Made by a program: the position numbers and the translations under genes. Positions 62,261 through 64,000 of a DNA stretch of 64,000 nucleotides are shown here, piece by piece; position 1 is the first letter of the stretch; each line of letters opens with the position of its first letter. Below the pieces are notes generated by a model, which ran no database searches, was not told where the DNA came from, and was given only the letters and a program-made list of their open reading frames with translations. The DNA lies in assembly GCA_034670405.1 (NCBI GenBank), contig JAXDDX010000001.1, forward strand, positions 18,560,501-18,624,500. Direction: 5' to 3'. Origin of the DNA: Hoplostethus atlanticus. Lineage: Eukaryota; Chordata; Actinopteri; Trachichthyiformes; Trachichthyidae.

Positions 62261-63002
62261 GCTGGTCTCCTGGTGATCTCACCATAATGCCTGCTGTGGA
62301 CCAGACAGACAAATCATGACTTTTTACACTACAGAAAATGCTAAACTTAGTAAGTGATTTAATAAGTACTGACACGTATTCATCTTATTTCAAGACATTT
62401 AAAGTCTTTGGCCATTCTACTACACTTTGTGTAAATATCATATTCACAAATGCTGATATGTGAAATCCGCCCGTTGCTTCAAGCGTACTTCAATGGGTTT
62501 CATGGTTCGATTACGTCTCTGAAATGGGTTAACAATAAGAAAAGTGAGTCTAAATTTTCTGCAGCGTTAAAAATTGAATTTATGTAAAACTGTAAATACT
62601 ACTCAAATTGACCCTACGCACTTTATAATGTCTCATTGTATGTGTGAGTATGTGTATGTTTTTGCATTTTCAGTAAAAAAAAAAGTACACTGAGGGAACA
62701 GGTGCAAGAAGAGCGACACCCACACTCACACACACTCCCTGAAGGGGCTTTCTTCCTGTTGCACACACACTCTCTCTTTTTCCCTCTCTCTCCAAGAGAC
62801 ACACACTCTCTCTCTCTCTCTCTCTCCCTCTCTCTCTAAGGAGCTTTATCCCAGGGCTTGTGTCTCTCTCTCCCTCGACAGAGCGAGGTGATGTTTAATG
62901 GAAAGTTAATATGGTTTTAATGCTTGTCGCCGCACTTCGACACCCAGGGCCCCGCTAATCCACTCTGTTCCACACTGCCTGGAAACAGATGCTCTGACCG
63001 AG

Positions 63003-63071
<69 letters not shown>

Positions 63072-64000
63072 AAGAAAATCAATTGTTAATCATGTAGAAT
63101 AGTGGGCTTTTTTGTAAGCAAACTTAAAGGGGCAATAACTAAGATTTTTCCTGCCCCGTAGCCCAAAATGACCATAACATATCTGCAGGGGTTGATGGGA
63201 GTTATTGATCAATAACAGTGACTTAATGTTAACTTCACCAGGTGCTGACATTTCTGGCTTTCAAAACTCACGCCGCTCACTGTTTTGGATCAAAAACTCC
63301 CCACCCACTGGAGTTTCAACACACTGCTCCCCCACCTACTCGCATTTTCAATTTCAGCGGAGGACGGTGATGCGAGCGAGTGCTGCAAAATATTTCAGCT
63401 AAGAAGGACTACGACGCCTCGTTCTCAAGCCAGGTTAATGTTCCAGGACTTTGCATTGTGATATGTCACCTCTTCATTACACGTTTTTTGTTGGATCTTT
63501 GCTCTAATTAGCTAGCTTACTCCTCTCTGTTGTGAAAATGTGACTGCACACTCTACCTGTTCCTTGGTAGCTGAAAAGAGGTCAATCAGGGTCATGAATT
63601 GCTTAATGGCCCTTTAAATTGATTGAGGACACATTGAGGAGCTAATTTTTAGCATTAGATCAGAGTTTTGTTATTGGTGTAAATCTAGCCATAATTGATT
63701 GACTATTAAAATAAATTAGCCTTGTTTCATACCTGTTTCTTCCTTCCATCCTTCTTTCTTTTACAGCGGAAAATATTGCTTGCTTTTCACATTTTACATG
63801 TAGCAAGTGAGCCCGCTAGGTTGGCTGGGTAACACTTACGGAGGCTAATATGTTGCTGTTTAATACATTTGTTTGTAGTCAATTTTGCGGGGGGGAAGGG
63901 CCAAGTTCGTTCAGCAAAACCTCTAGATGCTAAGAGCTTTAAAACAAGTCTTAACCAGTGTTTAATTCACCATAGATATGGCCTCTGTTTCCACCCCCCC
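62261..64000. other. non-coding right end of the window
   Basis: Holds (CT)n at 62770-62838 and (GA)n at 63008-63068. Nothing else could be supported. Confidence 0.5.
63008..63068. repeat. (GA)n microsatellite
   Basis: About 60 bases of uninterrupted GA/AG. Confidence 0.95.

Overview
The window looks like nuclear DNA of a ray-finned fish (teleost). Coding genes are split into short exons with GT/AG introns. There are many long (GT)n, (GA)n and (GATA)n microsatellites, and fragments of typical fish mobile elements: hAT, a TTAA-target DNA element, an ISL2EU/Harbinger-like transposase, CR1/L2-like and L1-like LINEs, and a tRNA-derived SINE. No bacterial features were seen. I worked by eye only; no search was run.

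Region 1 (1-20.2 kb, minus strand): two tandem aminopeptidase N (anpep, M1 zinc metallopeptidase) genes in the same orientation. The upstream gene (20172 to 9986) is complete, with 21 exons and about 971 residues. It reads through only if two single extra bases are discounted, one in the stalk and one in exon 15. The downstream gene (8009 to 210) shows exons 1-10 with no frameshift and leaves the window on the left. It lacks the Thr/Pro stalk and has two introns the upstream gene does not have. Their introns hold LINE, hAT and microsatellite insertions and one decayed duplicate exon.

Region 2 (20.2-31.3 kb): intergenic, with a short hAT element carrying a BED finger, a CR1/L2-like LINE 3' end, a DDE_Tnp_4 transposase relic and a 542-bp long-TIR element with TTAA target duplications.

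Region 3 (31.3-35.3 kb, plus strand): dnaaf4 (dyx1c1), a dynein axonemal assembly factor with a CS domain and TPRs, in nine exons. A perfect X-box (RFX site) lies about 190 bp upstream of its ATG, which fits a motile-cilium gene. Exon 5 also carries one extra C.

Region 4 (35.3-64 kb): no recognisable gene. It contains microsatellites, decayed LINEs, a SINE nested in a LINE, and unexplained coding-like blocks at 37.36-37.94 kb on the minus strand. The most striking object is a 1.4-kb hAT-type element with perfect 8-bp target duplications that encloses 27 uninterrupted 21-bp repeats. Most of those repeats carry an inverted CCAAT box, spaced exactly two DNA turns apart.

The two anpep genes would make brush-border ectopeptidases. 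dnaaf4 has no functional link to them and is a neighbour only.
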